Assembly: GCA_049647485.1 (NCBI GenBank)
Contig: JBARXT010000122.1
Coordinates: forward strand, 1 to 13,214
DNA: 13,214 nt
Source: 62-47 sp049647485
GTDB taxonomy: Bacteria > Pseudomonadota > Alphaproteobacteria > Rhizobiales > Xanthobacteraceae
Direction of reading: 5' to 3'
Below are positions 1 to 6,371 of this stretch, piece after piece. The notes below the pieces were generated by a model. That model was not told where the DNA came from and did not search any database. It saw only the letters and a program-made list of their open reading frames with translations. Numbering within the stretch: position 1 is the first letter of the stretch; each line of letters opens with the position of its first letter. Both the position numbers and the translations under genes were made by a program.

Positions 1-1525
1 ATTCCTCCAGGACGATCTGGGTGCGGTCGAGCCAGGTGCGATAGGGATGGCTCTTGGCCAGCTTGGCCTTGATCTCGTCGTCGGGAATGAGACGTCCCTG
101 ATCGAGATCGACCAGCAGCATCTTGCCGGGTTGCAAACGCCACTTGGTGACAATCTGGTCTTCCGGAATCTTGATGACGCCCATTTCCGAGGCCATCACG
201 ATACGGTCGTCCTTGGTGACGAAGTAACGCGCCGGACGCAGGCCGTTGCGGTCCAGGGTCGCGCCGATCTGGCGGCCGTCGGTGAAGGCGATGGCGGCGG
301 GGCCGTCCCATGGCTCCATCAGCGCGGTGTGATACTCGTAGAACGCGCGGCGCTCGTCATCCATCAGCGGATTACCCGACCACGCTTCCGGAATCATCAT
401 CATCACCGCGTGCGGCAGCGAGTAGCCGCCCTGCACCAGGAATTCGAGCGCGTTGTCGAAGCAGGCGGTGTCCGACTGTCCCTCGTAGGAGATCGGCCAC
501 AGCCGCGAGATGTCCTTGCCGAACTTGTCGGACGAGACCGACGCCTGCCGCGCCGCCATCCAGTTGACGTTGCCGCGCAGCGTGTTGATCTCGCCGTTAT
601 GCGCGACCATCCGGTACGGATGCGCCAGCGACCAGGTCGGGAAGGTGTTGGTGGAGAAACGCTGATGCACCAGCGCCAGCGCGCTCTCAAAATCCGGCTC
701 GTGCAGGTCGGGATAGTAACTGCCGAGCTGGTCGGCCAGGAACATGCCCTTGTAAATCAGCGTGCGGCACGACAGCGACACCGGATAATAACCGGCGAGG
801 CCGCGGTCGCGACGCTGGTAGATCGCGTTCGAGATCGACTTGCGCAAGATATAGAGCGTACGCTCGAAGCCGTCGTCGGTGGCCTGATCGCCGCGGCCGA
901 TGAACACCTGCATATGGCGCGGCTCGGTCGGTTTCACGGTGACGCCGAGCGAGGAATTGTCGCTCGGCACATCGCGCCAGCCCAGCAGCGTCAGGCCCTC
1001 GGCCTTGATCTGGTCGGCGAAGATGCCCTGAATGACGCCGCGCCACGCATCCTCGCGCGGCATGAACAGGCTGCCGACGGCATAATGCCCCGGCTTCGGC
1101 AGCTTGAAGCCAAGCTCCCTGGCCTTGCGCGAAAAGAAGGCGTGCGGAATCTGCACCAGAATGCCGGCGCCGTCGCCGGCGCGCGGGTCGGCGCCGACCG
1201 CGCCGCGATGCTCGAGATTGCAGAGGATCGACAGCGCGTCCTCGACGATCTGGTGCGACTTGCGACCCTTGATGTCGGCAATGAAGGAGACGCCGCAGGC
1301 GTCCTTTTCCATCGAGAGGTCGTACAGGCCCTCTGCCGGCGGACGCCAAGTGTGCTCACGCGCATGTTCATGCTCGGTGGCGGCGGCGATCGGTTCGGTA
1401 TGGCTGTGTTTGCTACGATCCGTGGCGGGATTCGAAATATATGCGGGAGTCTCGCGTGCCGGAACGGTGGGTTCCGAAATCACTGCGAACGGTTGCTGCG
1501 CAAATCCTGCCCGGTTCGTGCTCAC
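1..1525 (-). CDS. gltB: Glutamate synthase (GOGAT) large subunit, N-terminal part, truncated by window edge
   Basis: The minus strand is open from a GTG at 1525 to the window edge and encodes about 508 residues. It converts 2-oxoglutarate plus glutamine to glutamate, with the small subunit GltD, in cytosolic ammonium assimilation. The visible part is the class II glutamine amidotransferase domain. It contains MEKDACGV with the nucleophile Cys77, then EHRGAVGADPRAGDGAG, later HQRFSTNTFPTWSLAHPYR, HNGEINTLRGN and DRNGLRPARY, all GltB signatures. The start was chosen because a GAGGA motif lies about 9 bases upstream and no better in-frame start is seen; the ATG one base out of frame hits TGA at once. 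About 76 residues precede Cys77, longer than the roughly 36-42 residue propeptides of well-studied GltB proteins, and the segment has a His/Glu-rich stretch (EHEHAREH, residues 51-58). The FMN and Fe-S domains lie outside the window. Confidence 0.96.
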   Translation of the reverse strand, partial: MSTNRAGFAQQPFAVISEPTVPARETPAYISNPATDRSKHSHTEPIAAATEHEHAREHTWRPPAEGLYDLSMEKDACGVSFIADIKGRKSHQIVEDALSILCNLEHRGAVGADPRAGDGAGILVQIPHAFFSRKARELGFKLPKPGHYAVGSLFMPREDAWRGVIQGIFADQIKAEGLTLLGWRDVPSDNSSLGVTVKPTEPRHMQVFIGRGDQATDDGFERTLYILRKSISNAIYQRRDRGLAGYYPVSLSCRTLIYKGMFLADQLGSYYPDLHEPDFESALALVHQRFSTNTFPTWSLAHPYRMVAHNGEINTLRGNVNWMAARQASVSSDKFGKDISRLWPISYEGQSDTACFDNALEFLVQGGYSLPHAVMMMIPEAWSGNPLMDDERRAFYEYHTALMEPWDGPAAIAFTDGRQIGATLDRNGLRPARYFVTKDDRIVMASEMGVIKIPEDQIVTKWRLQPGKMLLVDLDQGRLIPDDEIKAKLAKSHPYRTWLDRTQIVLEE

Positions 1526-2009
1526 ATTCTTATCCTCGATGGTATTTGCGAGCCTTCATTCCGATATCGGAACCCCGGCCCTCTCTCCTTTTTGTGCGGC
1601 CCCTCCCCGGATGGGCGGAGCCGGCGTCGACGTCGCTTGAACGTTTCACTGCCGCAGGCCGCTCCCGCTCGCTGACATCAGGGCTCACGAAACCCTGCAG
1701 GCACCCTGTTAGGCGCCCAGCGGCGAAAATCCACCAAACCTCAGTTATAGATCGCGCGGCTCACCACCGTCACGGCAGGCGAGCGACCTTTCTTTTCGCG
1801 CGCTCTCAGCCACCATCCTAGCGGGGCGGCCCAGCGAGCGAAATTCCGTTCGAAATTAGGACAGCATTGCTGCCCTAGATTGAGATTGCCAAACTTTTTT
1901 TCAACATACAAGCGTCTGGACCCATTCTAACGCAATTTTTTACGGGATCGTGGCAGCGATACGACCGAATATTACCGAATGTTACAAACGCGATACCGCC
2001 TAACAGCAA
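1526..2009. other. Non-coding leader/promoter region of gltB, about 480 bases
   Basis: No convincing gene is present on either strand. The part nearest gltB (about 1540-1840) is GC-rich and has short inverted repeats, for example CAGGG/CCCTG around 1680-1700. The part from about 1860 to 2000 is clearly A/T-rich and is the likeliest place for the gltB promoter on the minus strand. I could not pick out a convincing -35/-10 pair, NtrC site or sigma54 site. The long distance suggests a long gltB 5' UTR, but no known riboswitch class was recognised. Confidence 0.4.
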
Positions 2010-2032
2010 AACGCCCCGGAGACCGGGGCGTT
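2010..2032 (-). terminator. Intrinsic terminator of the Hsp20 gene
   Basis: There is a perfect 10-bp stem, AACGCCCCGG/CCGGGGCGTT, with a 3-base loop. On the minus strand it is followed by a short T run (GTTTTG) and starts about 40 bases after the Hsp20 stop codon. The T tract is short, so termination may be partial. Confidence 0.8.
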
Positions 2033-2073
2033 CGCTCGTCAGTCAGCTTGCGAAGAAGCGAACGCGCCCGAGA

Positions 2074-2550
2074 TCAGGCGGCGGCTTTTTCCCCGCTGTT
2101 CTCGATCACCGGTTGGGCCGGCGCTACGCTGTTGATCGGAATCTGGCGCGGCTTCTTGGCTTCGGGAATCTCGCGAACCAGATCGACGTGCAGCAGGCCG
2201 TTCTCCAGCGAGGCGTCCTTCACCAGCACGAAATCGGCAAGCTGGAACACCCGCTCGAAGGCGCGCGCCGCGATGCCGCGATACAGCACCTCGGCCTTTT
2301 TCCCGGTGTTGTCGTTGGAAACCTTCTCGCCCTTGATCGTCAGGGTGTTTTCCTTGGCAACGATCGAGAGTTCGTTTTGCGCGAAACCGGAAACGGCGAC
2401 GCTGATACGGTAAGCGTTCTCACCGGTGCGCTCGATGTTGTAGGGCGGATAGCCGGCGGCGGTATCGCCGGGCGCCTGGTCGAGCAGCGAAAACAGACGG
2501 TCGAAACCGACGGTGGAACGATAGAACGGGGTGAGATCGAACGTACGCAT
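2074..2550 (-). CDS. Small heat shock protein, Hsp20/alpha-crystallin family (IbpA-like)
   Basis: This is a 158-residue ATP-independent holdase chaperone that binds unfolding proteins in the cytosol. It follows the class A rhizobial Hsp plan. An N-terminal arm begins MRTFDLTPFYRSTVGFDRLF, and an alpha-crystallin domain spans about residues 35-130 with YNIE, ISVAVSGF, LTIKGEK and the typical LYRGIAARAFER motif. A short tail carries IPIN (137-140) as the I-x-I oligomerisation motif. The ATG at 2550 was chosen because GGAGG lies 9 bases upstream and because family members begin MRTFDL or similar. The frame stays open for 87 more codons upstream, but that part reads through the thermometer and promoter and has no homology signal. 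Expression is probably under both sigma32-type transcription and thermometer control (see the 5' elements). Confidence 0.96.
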   Translation of the reverse strand: MRTFDLTPFYRSTVGFDRLFSLLDQAPGDTAAGYPPYNIERTGENAYRISVAVSGFAQNELSIVAKENTLTIKGEKVSNDNTGKKAEVLYRGIAARAFERVFQLADFVLVKDASLENGLLHVDLVREIPEAKKPRQIPINSVAPAQPVIENSGEKAAA

Positions 2551-2640
2551 ATTCAGTCCTCCATTGAGCGACATAAGTAGCAACCCGCCCGCCAATCGGG
2601 CCGGGCTGTCGTCTGCGCGCAGCCTGTAGAGTGGCCTGCA
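2551..2640 (-). promoter_or_regulatory. ROSE-like RNA thermometer in the Hsp20 5' UTR
   Basis: The transcript can form successive hairpins: GGCTG/CAGCC (about 2624-2604), GCCCG/CGGGC (2601-2587) and a weak terminal hairpin holding the Shine-Dalgarno sequence. In the last one, GTCGCTC (2572-2566) pairs with GAGGAC (2561-2556) over loop AATG, leaving the G at 2569 bulged opposite the SD. This matches the diagnostic ROSE feature, a U(U/C)GCU motif that masks AGGA with an unpaired or non-canonical G. ROSE elements are known to repress rhizobial Hsp20 translation at normal temperature and to melt on heat shock. Assignment is by sequence and hand-folded structure only. Confidence 0.82.
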
Positions 2641-2648
2641 CGAAGGTG

Positions 2649-2676
2649 ATATGGGAGGGCTGCAACCGGCTTCAAG
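2649..2676 (-). promoter_or_regulatory. Sigma32 (RpoH)-like heat-shock promoter of the Hsp20 gene
   Basis: On the minus strand CTTGAAG (2676-2670) is followed after 12 bases by CTCCCATAT (2657-2649). This is close to the RpoH pattern CTTGAA / CCCCATNT. A start site just below 2645 would give a UTR of about 90 bases, the usual size of a ROSE leader. It lies upstream of the divergent hydrolase gene. The assignment is inferred from consensus match and position. Confidence 0.6.
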
Positions 2677-2746
2677 AGTTCGCGCCGGCAGTCTTTGTCT
2701 CATTCGCCGCTTCGTTTCCGGCGCCTTCTCCCTAACCGGTTCCTGC

Positions 2747-3691
2747 ATGTCCCTGGTTTCGATCCCCGCCAACCCGGTTCCCGACGGCGCCGTCAGCGGC
2801 ACCATCACCACGCCGGACGGCGTCAGCCTGCGCTACGCGCGCTTCGCCCCGCCGCCGGGCCGCAAGGGCACCGTCTGCGTGTTCACCGGTCGCGGCGAGC
2901 AGATCGAAAAATACTTCGAGACGGTGCGCGACCTGCAGGATCGCGGCTTCGCAGTGGCGACGCTGGACTGGCGCGGACAAGGCGGCTCCGCGCGGGGCCT
3001 GAGCGATCCGCGCAAGGGCTACGTGCGCAATTTCGCCGACTTCGAGATCGACGTCGAGGCGTTCTATCGCCAGGTGGTGCTGCCGGACTGTCCGCCGCCG
3101 TATTTCGCGCTGGCGCATTCGATGGGCGGCGCGGTGATGCTGCGCGTCGCGCACGCCGGCCGGCGCTGGTTCGACCGTATCGTGCTGTCGGCGCCGATGA
3201 TCGACCTGCCCGGCCGCACCACGTCGTGGCCGCTGCGAACGCTGCTGCGCGCGATGCGGTTCGCCGGCATGGGCGGCAATTACGTGCCCGGCGGTACCGA
3301 CGTGCTTGTTGGCGAAGCGCCGTTCGCCGACAACCCGCTCACCAGCGATCCTGTGCGCTACGCCCGCAACGCCGCGATCCTCGCGGAAGACCCGAGCGTC
3401 GGCATCGCCTCGCCGACGGTGGCCTGGGCCGACACCGCGTTCCGTACCATGCACGGCTTCCGCGCGACGCATTATCCGTCGCAGATCCGCCAGCCGATCC
3501 TGATGCTGGCGGCGGGTGCTGACACCATCGTCTCGACGCCGGCGATCGAGGAATTCGCCTATCACCTGCGCGGCAGTTCCCAACTGGTGATTCCGGGATC
3601 GCGCCACGAAATCCTGCAGGAGCAGGGTCGTTACCGCGCGCAGTTCTGGGCGGCATTCGACGCATTCGTGCCGGGATCTACTGTGGGATGA
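2747..3691 (+). CDS. Alpha/beta hydrolase, lysophospholipase / monoacylglycerol-lipase type (PldB-like)
   Basis: This is a 314-residue serine hydrolase, probably cytosolic since no signal peptide is seen, predicted to cleave esters such as lysophospholipids or monoacylglycerols. The exact substrate is unknown. It has the fold's ordered motifs: DWRGQGGS (74-81), the nucleophile elbow AHSMGGA with Ser125, the acid Asp259 in AAGADT and the base His287 in GSRHE. A long lid-like insert covers about 150-235. The ATG at 2747 was preferred because MSLVSIPANPVP matches family N-termini. An in-frame ATG at 2651 has a fair SD (AAGGTG) but would add 32 residues without homology and overlap the divergent heat-shock promoter. 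No strong SD precedes 2747. The gene is divergent from Hsp20 and likely alone or loosely followed by the LysE gene. Confidence 0.9.
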   Translation: MSLVSIPANPVPDGAVSGTITTPDGVSLRYARFAPPPGRKGTVCVFTGRGEQIEKYFETVRDLQDRGFAVATLDWRGQGGSARGLSDPRKGYVRNFADFEIDVEAFYRQVVLPDCPPPYFALAHSMGGAVMLRVAHAGRRWFDRIVLSAPMIDLPGRTTSWPLRTLLRAMRFAGMGGNYVPGGTDVLVGEAPFADNPLTSDPVRYARNAAILAEDPSVGIASPTVAWADTAFRTMHGFRATHYPSQIRQPILMLAAGADTIVSTPAIEEFAYHLRGSSQLVIPGSRHEILQEQGRYRAQFWAAFDAFVPGSTVG

Positions 3692-3714
3692 AGTAATACG
3701 ACACATATCGTAAC

Positions 3715-3739
3715 GTCGTCCCAGCGAAGGCAGGGATTG
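3715..3739. repeat. Short dispersed palindromic repeat remnant (IPAFAGTT type)
   Basis: The segment GTCGTCCCAGCGAAGGCAGG plus GATTG contains the imperfect inverted pair TCCC(A)GC / GC(A)GGGA. Read on the minus strand it encodes SIPAFAGTT, a peptide commonly produced by a short hairpin repeat that is scattered between genes in many alphaproteobacteria. It sits in the 58-base gap between the hydrolase and LysE genes and may act as a weak terminator or mRNA-stability hairpin. Family assignment is from memory of the motif. Confidence 0.55.
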
Positions 3740-3749
3740 AACGACCACC

Positions 3750-4385
3750 ATGCTCGGCATTCACGATCTCTGGCTGTTCATCGTCTCGGGGCTGTTGCTC
3801 AACATCACGCCGGGGCCGGACAACGCCTACATCACCGGCCGCAGCCTGCAACTGGGCTGGCGCGGTGGTGCGGTGGCGGCCATCGGCATCGGCTGCGGCT
3901 GTCTGGTCCACGTCTTCGCCACGGCGGCGGGGCTATCGGCGCTGCTCGCGGCGTCATCCACTGCCTTCACGACGGTGAAGCTGATCGGCGGCGTCTATCT
4001 CTGCTATATCGGCGTCCGCATGGTGCTCGCACGCGAGGGCGGCGCGAGCAGCGAGCAACTCGCCGTCAGGCCGGTGACGTTGCGGCAGGTGTTCTGGCAG
4101 GGCGCGCTGACGAACATTCTCAATCCGAAGATCGCGCTGTTCTTCCTCGCCTTCCTGCCGCAATTCGTCGATGCCGGTGCACCGCATCCTTCGCTGGCGC
4201 TGCTGGTGCTCGGCGTCATCTTCGTCGGCAACGGGACGCTATGGTGCCTCGGCGTCGCCGCCTTCGCCGCCATCGCGGCGCGAAAGGTGCGGCAATCGGG
4301 CAGCCTGATGCGGTGGATCAATCGTGGCATCGGCGCGCTGTTCGTCTATCTCGGCATTCGCGTCGCGCTGATGGACGCACGCTAG
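3750..4385 (+). CDS. LysE/RhtB family amino-acid exporter
   Basis: This 211-residue inner-membrane protein has six likely hydrophobic segments (about 5-25, 40-65, 70-92, 118-138, 147-175, 187-208). It carries the family signature NITPGPDNAYI (18-28) and the second conserved block GALTNILNPKIALFFLAFLP (118-137). LysE/RhtB proteins export amino acids or derivatives such as lysine, homoserine, threonine or leucine; the substrate here cannot be told. Length is typical. The start at 3750 gives the expected short cytoplasmic N-terminus, though there is no clear SD (AACGACCACC before ATG). It follows the hydrolase gene by 58 bases and is closed by the palindromes at 4383-4549. Confidence 0.92.
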   Translation: MLGIHDLWLFIVSGLLLNITPGPDNAYITGRSLQLGWRGGAVAAIGIGCGCLVHVFATAAGLSALLAASSTAFTTVKLIGGVYLCYIGVRMVLAREGGASSEQLAVRPVTLRQVFWQGALTNILNPKIALFFLAFLPQFVDAGAPHPSLALLVLGVIFVGNGTLWCLGVAAFAAIAARKVRQSGSLMRWINRGIGALFVYLGIRVALMDAR

Positions 4386-4459
4386 TGGAGCGGATTTGAC
4401 ATTCGCTACCTGCTTTGCAGCAACTCCGGGAAGCGAATGTCAAATCCAAAGCTCCACTA
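4383..4459. repeat. Long palindromic element, first of a tandem pair
   Basis: The left arm (4383-4407) reads TAGTGGAGC then GGATTTGACATTCGCT. The right arm (4432-4459) is its exact reverse complement except for three extra A bases, giving a 25-bp stem. The 24-base loop has a small inner hairpin (CTGC tt tGCAG). It begins in the TAG stop codon of the LysE gene. Its size and TAGTGG...CCACTA ends suggest a small non-autonomous repeat (MITE or REP-like) that may also terminate the convergent transcripts. Confidence 0.85.
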
Positions 4460-4472
4460 CCAATTTTATCTG

Positions 4473-4549
4473 CTAGTGGTTCTTTGATTTTAACACTTGC
4501 ACCTAGGGTCGCTGCAAACGAGATGCAAATGTTAAAATCGAACCACTAG
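4473..4549. repeat. Long palindromic element, second of a tandem pair
   Basis: The left arm (4473-4501) reads CTAGTGGTTCTTTGATTT then TAACACTTGCA. The right arm (4524-4549) is a near-perfect reverse complement (TGCAAATGTTAAAATCG then AACCACTAG). The stem sequence parallels the first element (GATTTTAACATTTGC against GATTTGACATTCGC) and has the same TAGTGG/CCACTA ends. The two are therefore diverged members of one family, placed 13 bases apart. The element ends two bases before the stop codon of the TauE gene. Confidence 0.85.
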
Positions 4550-4551
4550 AT

Positions 4552-5304
4552 TCACGCCGCGATCTTCTGGATCGCCTCGATGCCGAGATAGACGCCGAGC
4601 CCGATCATCGCGATCAAAAACCAGCGACGGAAGGCGTCTGGGTGCAAACGCGTACGCACGTTCTGCCCGACGTACATGCCGGCGAATCCCGCCGCCAGCG
4701 CCACCAGTCCCGGCACCGCGATCGACACCGTGAGCAGCCCCGCATCGGCAAGGCCGAGTATCAGGCCAAGGGTGCCCGTGGTGAAGAATACGCCCAGCGC
4801 CTGCACCAATTCGTCCTTTTCCAGTCCGATCGCCTGCATGAATGGCATCGACGGAATCACCTGCACGCCGGTTGCCGCCGACACCGCACCGGTGATGACG
4901 CCGACGATGCTGCCGATCCACTTCTCCTTCGCGGGCGGCACATGGAAGCGCACCTTCCGCAAGCCGATGATGCCATAGATGATCAGGAGAGCGCCGAGGA
5001 TCAGTGTGCCGTAGCGCGCGTAAGGCCCGACCATCATGCCCGAACCGCACCAGATGCCGAACAAGAGCCCGATCAGCATCGGCCACAGGCGGCGCAGGAT
5101 ATCGCGCAAGTAGGGACCGCCGAAAGTCTGCCAGATATTCGTAGTGATCGACGGCACGATGACGATGGCCAACGCATGCGCCGGGGCCATCCGCGTCGCG
5201 AGCAGGCCCATCGCCACCGTAGGCAAACCAAGGCCGACGACGCCCTTGACGAATCCGGCGAGCAGAAACACGGCAGCGATGAGAATAAGGCTAGGTTCCG
5301 ACAT
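4552..5304 (-). CDS. TauE/SafE family membrane permease (putative sulfite/organosulfonate exporter)
   Basis: This 250-residue integral inner-membrane protein has about eight hydrophobic segments arranged as two similar halves. The first half has the family motif GFVKGVVGLGLPTVAMG (17-33), and the second has a corresponding Gly/Ala-rich block from about 130 (GSIVGVITGAVSAATGVQVI). Family members export sulfite, sulfoacetate or related anions, and some are involved in other anion fluxes; the substrate is not decided by sequence. The ATG at 5304 gives the standard short N-terminus. It is divergently transcribed from a LysR regulator 89 bases away, the usual layout of a LysR-controlled transporter. 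Confidence 0.93.
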   Translation of the reverse strand: MSEPSLILIAAVFLLAGFVKGVVGLGLPTVAMGLLATRMAPAHALAIVIVPSITTNIWQTFGGPYLRDILRRLWPMLIGLLFGIWCGSGMMVGPYARYGTLILGALLIIYGIIGLRKVRFHVPPAKEKWIGSIVGVITGAVSAATGVQVIPSMPFMQAIGLEKDELVQALGVFFTTGTLGLILGLADAGLLTVSIAVPGLVALAAGFAGMYVGQNVRTRLHPDAFRRWFLIAMIGLGVYLGIEAIQKIAA

Positions 5305-5346
5305 GGCGGTAGATTGACCGAACCGCGCGCGCGGCGCAATCTGGAG

Positions 5347-5369
5347 GTTCCGGAAACAGCCTTCGGAAC
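5347..5369. promoter_or_regulatory. Candidate LysR operator between the TauE and LysR genes
   Basis: A perfect inverted repeat, GTTCCG-N11-CGGAAC, lies in the 89-base divergent intergenic region. LysR-type proteins bind interrupted dyads of the T-N11-A type, so this fits autoregulation and control of the divergent permease. A second loose dyad, ATTG...CAAT, lies at about 5313-5340. No binding evidence exists. Confidence 0.5.
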
Positions 5370-5393
5370 AGCCGAAGTCATATCGGAGGCGCG

Positions 5394-6284
5394 ATGCGGT
5401 TCGATCTCGTCGATCTTCAGGTGTTCGTCGCGGTGGCTGAAGCGCGCAGCATCACCCGCGGCGCGGCGCGCGCCAATCTGGCGCTGGCCTCCGCCAGCGA
5501 ACGCATCAAGGCACTGGAAACCGCGCTCGACGTTACACTGCTGCGGCGCGGCCGCCATGGCGTGACGCTGACGGACGCCGGCGAAAGCCTGCTCGACCAT
5601 GCCCGCGTGGTGCTGGCGGCGGCCGACAACCTGCGCGGCGATCTCGCCGGCTACGCACGCGGATTGAAGTCCAGTATCCATGTGCTGGCGAACACGTCGA
5701 GCCTGTCCGAACACCTGCCGCGCGCGCTGGCGAGTTTTCTGCGCGACTATCCACAAGTGAATATCGATGCGGAAGAACTGGAAAGCGTCGGCATTGCCGA
5801 AGCGATCGCGGCGGGCCGCGCCGATATCGGCATCGCGGTCGAAGCCACGCTGCCGCCCGGCATCGAAAGGTTTCCGTTTCGCGACGACCGGCTGGTGATC
5901 GTTGTCGCCGCGCAGGACGATCTCGCCCGCCGCCGTGCTGTCGATTTCGGCGCGGTGACGAAGCGCGATTTCGTCGGGCTCGCCAGCACCAGCGCGCTGC
6001 AAAGCCATCTCGCGACGCAGGCGGCACGGCTCGGCGCCCGCTTGCGGTTTCGCGCGCGGCTGCGCGACTTCGACGCGGTATGCCGCCTGGTTGCCGCGGG
6101 TGTCGGCATCGCCGTGGTGCCGGAAGCGGCCGCGAAACGCTGCGCGCGCATGATGGCGATCAAGACGGTGCGGATCCGCGATGCGTGGGCGACGCGCAGG
6201 CTCGCAATCTGCGTGCGCAATCTGAAAGCGCTGCCGCGTCCGGCGCAACAGCTGGTGGCGCATCTGCGCGGCGACGGCATTTGA
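5394..6284 (+). CDS. LysR-type transcriptional regulator
   Basis: This 296-residue cytosolic DNA-binding regulator has an N-terminal winged helix-turn-helix (about 4-62) with FVAVAEARSITRGAARANLA and ERIKALETALDVTLLRRG. A linker helix (62-85) is followed by a periplasmic-binding-like effector domain (about 88-290) with ADIGIAVEA and VAAGVGIAVVPE. The start is supported by GGAGG at 5385-5389. Length is normal for the family. The probable target is the divergent TauE/SafE gene through the dyad at 5347-5369. The effector is unknown; a sulfur compound is only a guess from the neighbour. Confidence 0.94.
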   Translation: MRFDLVDLQVFVAVAEARSITRGAARANLALASASERIKALETALDVTLLRRGRHGVTLTDAGESLLDHARVVLAAADNLRGDLAGYARGLKSSIHVLANTSSLSEHLPRALASFLRDYPQVNIDAEELESVGIAEAIAAGRADIGIAVEATLPPGIERFPFRDDRLVIVVAAQDDLARRRAVDFGAVTKRDFVGLASTSALQSHLATQAARLGARLRFRARLRDFDAVCRLVAAGVGIAVVPEAAAKRCARMMAIKTVRIRDAWATRRLAICVRNLKALPRPAQQLVAHLRGDGI

Positions 6285-6371
6285 TTCAACTTTCCTGCGG
6301 GGCGACGGCACTTGCCAAGCGACGCCACCGCGTCAAGATGATCTCCCAAACCATCCTACAGGGAGGCTACA

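Noticed and set aside
47..1675. Long plus-strand open frame of 542 codons
   Set aside because: It is the antisense shadow of gltB. The minus frame carries all GltB motifs, and the plus translation is Arg/His-rich without any recognisable domain.
2074..2811. 245-residue version of the Hsp20 protein
   Set aside because: The extra 87 N-terminal residues read through the RBS, the thermometer and the promoter, and have no Hsp20 similarity. The ATG at 2550 has a proper SD.
2732..3760. Minus-strand open frame of 342 codons opposite the hydrolase
   Set aside because: It is antisense to a gene with a complete catalytic triad. The frame is open only because of high GC codon bias.
5073..6311. Minus-strand open frame of 412 codons over the LysR gene
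   Set aside because: It is the antisense shadow of the LysR gene; the composition is Arg/Ala/His-rich and no domain is seen.
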